This document shows, piece by piece, positions 58,957 to 64,000 of a DNA stretch of 64,000 bases (positions are counted from its first letter, which is position 1; each line of letters starts with the position of its first letter). Under the pieces are notes generated by a model that ran no database searches, was not told the DNA's origin, and saw only the letters and a program-made list of their open reading frames with translations. This DNA is from Gerris lacustris (taxonomy: Eukaryota > Arthropoda > Insecta > Hemiptera > Gerridae). Location of the stretch: positions 134,838,587 to 134,902,586 of the forward strand of contig OX578276.1 of assembly GCA_951217055.1 (NCBI GenBank), read 5' to 3'. Position numbers and translations under genes: made by a program.

Positions 58957-59935
58957 TACTATTTTACATCCGAGCTTACCAACTGTAAAAGAAGCATCGT
59001 GACAATTCTGAAGAACAATTTTGCTTCCGACTTGTGTGTGGCACGTAGCTTCCTCGTATCCTATCACGTATTTTATGCTTTCAAAGACATTATTATCTAT
59101 CATTTGTTTAATTGTTTCCCTCGTTTTTTTAATCTGTCAAAATTGTTTTGATTTTTTACATGAATTGAAGTATCAATTCAGCAAAAGTTTAAGAGCGCAG
59201 ACGGTTCAAATTAGTCTTGGACTATCTGCGGGTTACTTTCGATAAACTATAATAGTTTCATACAAATCAGATAAGTACTTTTGAAGCTATATGTGTAAAT
59301 AAATGTATGTTTGTGCGCATGTGGAACAGAAATAAATTGACGCAGAAGGTTGTAACTTATATGGGACCATAAATGAGCTAATTATGACCTACCATACAAA
59401 TTTCATTAAAATCGGACATGTAGTTTTTAAGTTTCGTTTAAGGTTCGCAAAAATTGAGCGACAGACCGACAGACAGACACGGAACCAAAAATGTTCCCTG
59501 ATGTCTGAAACGGATTTCTGTCTTGGAATTTTTAAAGCGGAGACCTAAAATTTTTTAGTTCTTCAGAACGATCACATAACTTCCGTTACCTTCGGTAAGC
59601 TCGGAAGCAAAACAAACATTTTTTTAGTCTCCAAATTTAAATATTCCAAGACAGAAATCTATTTCAGACATCAGGGAACATGGTCCCATGACAGTCTGTC
59701 GGTTTGACTGTCAACAGTTTTCCAAACCAACATAACTTCTGTACTCTCCTAATTTGATTAAATCTGTATTGTAGGTTGCCATTAGCACATTGTTGGTGAC
59801 ACATTATTCAACCTTCTGACCTCATTGTTTCCCTTCAACATGTACACAAACTTGTTTTATTAACGCCTATATCATAATAAGTTCGATGATTAAGAAATTT
59901 GGATAGATAAAACAATTTTGACGTATTTCTTTTTA
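58957..59935. repeat. Family A cluster: short left end, inverted full copy, plus partial copy
   Basis: A left end in plus orientation (58965, 'atccgagcttaccaactgta') is followed by an inverted copy, 59033-59612 (gtgtgtggcacgtagcttcc to 'ggtaagctcggaagcaaaa'). A plus copy without its extreme end (59618-59935) follows directly. Three A pieces alternate in orientation. Confidence 0.72.
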
Positions 59936-59937
59936 AA

Positions 59938-59958
59938 GGGGGGGGGGGGGGGGGGGGG
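59938..59958. repeat. Poly(G) run of 21
   Basis: Twenty-one consecutive G residues follow the truncated A copy. Confidence 0.85.
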
Positions 59959-59959
59959 T

Positions 59960-61104
59960 AATGTTTAATAAATTCTTTAAGGGGATCAGTGTTTGTAGAA
60001 AAACTATTAAACAAGTACACAGAACATGTAAATGTAGTTAGTAAAGCATTGCACGGAGATAAACGAAGAGAATGTTTCCTGTGTACCTCCGACTATTAAG
60101 TTTTATAATTATTTTTGTCAACCATTTTGTTAAAAAGGAGCTACTCCTAGTTCTTTCCATTTAATTCTCGCACTAAACAAATCAATTCATTTTGAGACTT
60201 TCCTACTTCAAATTTTCATTGTAACGCTAATGTTGATATTGAAATCAGTGTGACGCGTATTTTCGAGCCAGACACATTATCATTAACCGTCCCTTCCTGG
60301 TATACTTCCCCTCCTTTGCTCAAGGTTACTTTGTATAAAATGTGCAATGTGCATGCTCACAGACATTCTCATTACAATGACAGGAGGGACTTAGGCTTAC
60401 ACTCCCTGCATATATAATAGCTTTAACCCTTTTTTCGGCACCCATAACACTTCCTCTTCCGGGGTGGGGAGCGTTCTAGGACTCAGGTAGAAGAGTGAGA
60501 AAGTCTTATAGAGCCCTTACTATAAGTTGAAAAGAGTTAGGAACTGTTCACTGGGTTCCCAACAAGGGAACCCTAGAATGAAGCAGTGAAAAAAGAAGTC
60601 TGTTTTTTTGTCGTGTCCTTGATATAATAAAAGTGTTAAGGGAAATAGGTAAAGGGTTTAATATAGGTTGGATCGTTGGAAGGTGCGCATCCGGCGCCCT
60701 TCTTCTCTCTTCTCTATGTCTTTGGTATACCGGTCCTTTACACCTAGGAACCATATAATTTTAACAGATAACTGTTATAATTCCAATTCGAAGCATTATC
60801 TTTCTTAACTCCAAAGCAGCACATCAATGGATTATACTTACAGATCTGAAGGTAAGCTTTAAAAAATTCATTTTCAAGAAACCCTACGACATTTTCTTTC
60901 ATTTCTTTATTTTAAATATCATTCAATTATTAATTTTTTATGTTGACAAAAAAATAGTAGCTTTCTAAGGAATGAATATTAATTATATTTTAAATAATAT
61001 TGTTGTTTCAACAAATACTTTTTGTCTGAGGCATCAGTTGAAATTACAATAACATCACGTTAGTTTCTGACATATTATGTACTGAATTGTCTATTATTAT
61101 TTTG
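59960..61104. other. Unique sequence with GC-richer block
   Basis: 60250-60760 is GC-richer. The 68-codon minus ORF (60548-60754) has no recognisable domain. Confidence 0.3.
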
Positions 61105-61606
61105 GGGTCCTTAGGCAAAATCAAGGACCCTTATATTTTCCTGCGTGTGTCTGTCTGTCCGTCCGTCCGTCTGTCACCTGCTCTCAAGGTAACACCTTTT
61201 GTCCAATCACTTTGAAATTTTTGAGTTTGTCGAGCAGATTACAAAAATATATAATTTTTTGTTATAAGCTTTGATAGGGTGATCGTTGGCGAGTTTGAAG
61301 TTGGTGTTGAAAGTGCCCCCCCCCCCCCCCCCCCCCCCCCTCTCCAAAAGTAAAGAAACCAATTTTTGGAAATTTCGATTTTTTTTTTTCTTTTAATAGA
61401 CAAAATACTTCTTATTTTTGTAACTATGCTTTTTTCAATGTATTTATATCTTTATAGTCTGGTTAAATGGCAAAAATACTTTAAAATACTTGTTTATGTG
61501 TTTTGAGAATATCAGACCCTTAGGATTGTTCAAAGTGTGATTTTTAGCATTTTAAAAAGCACCACCAATAGGTACTACTTAAACAATACAGTGTTGCCTA
61601 AGGACC
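61105..61606. mobile_element. Repeat family M, copy 2, with 13-bp terminal inverted repeats
   Basis: The ends GGTCCTTAGGCAA (61105) and TTGCCTAAGGACC (to 61606) are perfect inverted repeats enclosing 502 bp. The left part matches 32193-32545 (caaggacccttatattttcc, tgtccgtccgtccgt, 'actttgaaattt'). It contains a 25-base poly(C) at 61316-61340. Non-coding. Confidence 0.7.
61316..61340. repeat. Poly(C) run of 25
   Basis: Twenty-five consecutive C residues inside element M2, at the point where copy M1 diverges. Confidence 0.85.
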
Positions 61607-62228
61607 TTCGCTGAGTGCTGACTAGCTCACACTTGACATGTTTATTAAATGTAACTCTATGCCTCGTATAATTCACACTACTGGAGGTCTATTAGCGACT
61701 AGATGCTGATTTAAAAATCTACTTGCAAAAGTAACCTGTTTACTATTGTAAATCCACTTAAGAGTGTACACTTCTTAAACTAAATAAAATTTAAATAAAC
61801 TAAACATGTTCATTAGCTGTCATGACTGAATTTTGTTAGTATCGATCACTTCAATTTGTAATAATCAGATACCTATTATATTAGATACCCTAATGAGAAT
61901 AGATAAATATGCTGGTTCATTTTACTATCCCACGACAAATATTCAACACTTTGTTATGATAGCTTATAGTTGTGTTTCTATTTTTACAAAATTATATCAA
62001 TGAAAAACATGTAACCATATTACCTAATCATCTATTTAAATATTAAAATCTTTATTTATTAAAGATGAAAAGTATAGTCAATGGACTAGTTCTTTTGACG
62101 ACTCTATACTGTTAACGAATAAAGAGTTGAAACTTGCAATTGAAAAATAGTACAAAACTTATTGGGTCAACATATTAATTGTTTTATTCTATACTGAATT
62201 ACTTTATAAACGAAAATACTAATTTAAA
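61607..62228. other. AT-rich sequence, no gene
   Basis: Nothing recognised. Confidence 0.3.
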
Positions 62229-62306
62229 CCCGTTTAGCCGAGTGGTTACCTCGTCCGCCTTAAACCATCGTCACATCAACGACACTTCTGGTTCGAATTC
62301 AAGAAA
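62229..62306 (+). other. tRNA-like sequence (pseudogene or SINE head)
   Basis: A good A-box (ttagccgagtggtta) and a B-box (ggttcgaattc) lie about 56 bases apart, as in class II (Leu/Ser-type) tRNAs or SINE heads. No proper acceptor stem or anticodon stem is apparent. A T-rich stretch follows 30 bases downstream. It is most likely a decayed tRNA or a tRNA-derived SINE. Confidence 0.5.
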
Positions 62307-63730
62307 AAGGAATCATAATTTTCTTCTTTTTTTTTTTTATAAAAATTTCGAATTTTTCTTAACAAAGCTAAATAAAAAAAATTCCATACAAGCATTATAT
62401 AGTTGTCACTCGGTATATATATGAAGTCGAATAAGTAAAACACTAAAGGAAATTTTGATAAGGAAAACTCCTCTCTCTATGCTAATGAAAGGGTCAGTTC
62501 TACAGACATAAAATTAATTCAGCAAAGTACGAAAGTAAAAGGGAACCACAATCAGGAAATGGAAGGAAAAGTGCGAGGGTTGAACCGGATTCGGTCTGTA
62601 ACTGGTCACAATGGCTACTGGGGTAGGTTGGCCATCAATTATACCGAGTTTCCCTTTTAGAAGGCAAGCCCTTATCCCTTCACAACATAGATACGGTCAT
62701 ATAGTTCCACCCTCACATGGTCACCCCACAGTCCTCCCCCCACTATGTTTACTCTGTACTCAGACAGTTTCATTACAGTCGCCATTTTTTTTTTTTTTTA
62801 CTGTCCATCCCTTCCTACTACCCTTTTCATATATCTAATGGACACTGAAATCGTAAAAGTTAAGACTTATTTTCATTCTTTTTTTTAGTACCCTAATAAA
62901 GTTAGTACCCTAATATAAATTTCTATTTTATATAAAGAAAATGTCTCTATTCCATTTGGCCTATTTACTTCGTTAAACAGTGTATATTCATAAATGTAAA
63001 TCAAATCGTTTAGGATCCAATTAGAAAACATTAGTAAATAAACTATAATTGTCCAAAAACGAGACTTAATTATACTTACAAATAAAACTTTCAAGGTTAG
63101 GTTAAAAAAATAATATTGTGGGCTTGAAATAAACCTGCTTGATCACATGAAATGGAATCGATCACTGTACCCAATGCTTCAACTCCTATCACTAGTATCA
63201 GACTGATCTAAGTGCGAGATTGGATTTCCCTGGAGGGCCGGCCCTTCAAGTCACTTTAAGTTTATTTTGTGTATTTTTCAATCAACAAAAAATAAATCTT
63301 TGCCTAGGAATTAATATAATATAAAACAAAATACATTTACACTTCTATAAATTTTCTTATCAATTTTTATATTTTTTGTATAATTCCTTACTCTATTGTT
63401 TATGTGTCTATTTATTAATTATTTATTGATTGCTAATAATTTATAAGTAATTATATAAGAACATGTAATGTTGATTTGATAACAATTTAAATTGCATGCC
63501 TTATTCTAAATGTAAGCTAATAATAATATACTAATTAAAAATAATTAAAAAATAAAAATAAAAATAATAACAATATAACAATATATATTAAAATAATAAC
63601 AACAATAATAATTATACATATCACTCGCACACTCAAAATAAGTTCCCACAGCGTTCTGCTGATTTGATCATGTAAATACATAGTATTAGTTTATATTATA
63701 GATGTAAAATCAATAAATTGCTTATTTATT
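62307..63730. other. Unique, AT-rich sequence
   Basis: The ORF 62611-62838 lacks recognisable features. 63535-63620 is a low-complexity aataat/aataac tract. It may be 3'-flanking to the minus-strand exon that follows. Confidence 0.3.
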
Positions 63731-63939
63731 TATTTACATTTCACACTTACATTTAGAAATAATTACAAGAGAACAATTTTTTTTAGTGTTCAACATTATG
63801 AACGGTTTCATAAAATCCTTTATTAAGAGTTTAATGATCCCTTCGTTCGGAAATCGCCGTATCCTAATTCTTATTGTTCCATCCAAATTCTTTTGGGTAA
63901 AACTAATTTTCTCGTACAATTCTTGACAATCCTCTGAAG
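63731..63939 (-). CDS. Candidate 3'-terminal coding exon, Cys-containing basic C-terminus
   Basis: On the minus strand an acceptor-like ttactacatcttcag precedes an open frame of about 68 codons ending TAA near 63731. It reads EDCQELYEKISFTQKNLDG, then TIRIRIRRFPNEGIIK, then KPFIMLNTKKNCSLVIISKC and KCEM. One Cys near the start and three in the last third could form disulphides in a secreted protein, but I recognise no family. AATAAA occurs directly after the stop, and further AT-rich sequence follows. The codon mix is less AT-biased than random ORFs nearby. A chance ORF remains quite possible. Confidence 0.3.
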
Positions 63940-64000
63940 ATGTAGTAACCTCGCGTTAGTTATGTTTAATTTATATAAAATACTTTCTGTATCCCTTTTT

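Overview
This is an AT-rich eukaryotic window, most likely from an arthropod and plausibly an insect. I infer this from the spliceosomal-type exon ends, AATAAA poly(A) signals, the absence of any long ORF, and the transposon relics present: a hAT element, Tc1/mariner-like foldbacks, a relic with a DUF4817-type helix-turn-helix, LINE reverse-transcriptase tails, a Ty3/gypsy integrase tail and a Crypton-like recombinase N-terminus. The species cannot be named from the sequence. Nothing looks bacterial, and there is no rRNA, CRISPR array or operon.

Only two pieces look like host coding sequence, both on the minus strand. One is a Pro/Ser/Glu-rich 3'-terminal exon at 1159-1353, with a good splice acceptor and a poly(A) signal. 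The other is a weaker candidate last exon at 63731-63939. If the first is real, much of the window may be its introns or intergenic DNA. No internal exon could be supported.

Layout. 0-5 kb holds a terminal exon, a MITE (family K), two palindromic elements and a deleted hAT element with a perfect 8-bp target duplication. 5-13 kb holds a family B repeat, a third palindromic element and a 1.8-kb element with terminal inverted repeats and a DUF4817-type transposase relic. 13-21 kb holds repeat D1 with a Crypton-like exon, a 1.07-kb mariner-type foldback, a LINE tail, repeat C1, a tandem array and a fourth hairpin element. 21-34 kb holds a gypsy tail, a foldback (H) with a family A repeat nested inside it, a MITE, and repeats E1, C2, A, B and M. 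34-38 kb is mostly unique. 38-46 kb is a cluster of A, G, K, D and E repeats, a satellite-like array and a piggyBac-like TIR element. 46-53 kb is mostly unique with a LINE tail and A, H and B copies. 53-64 kb holds a mariner-type MITE, several A and B copies, M2, a tRNA-like sequence and the candidate exon.

The most interesting structure is a set of four elements (P1-P4) that share a hairpin motif, CTGAAGATG-stem-loop-stem-GAAA. It lies about 90-135 bp from an outer end in each. In three of them the insert is flanked by 12-13 bp direct repeats, with one end flush to the repeat and a tail of roughly 40 bp at the other. That architecture resembles inverted Penelope-like retroelement terminal repeats carrying a hammerhead-ribozyme-like motif. 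The link is an inference. Repeat family letters (A, B, C and so on) are my own labels, based on visual alignment within this window.
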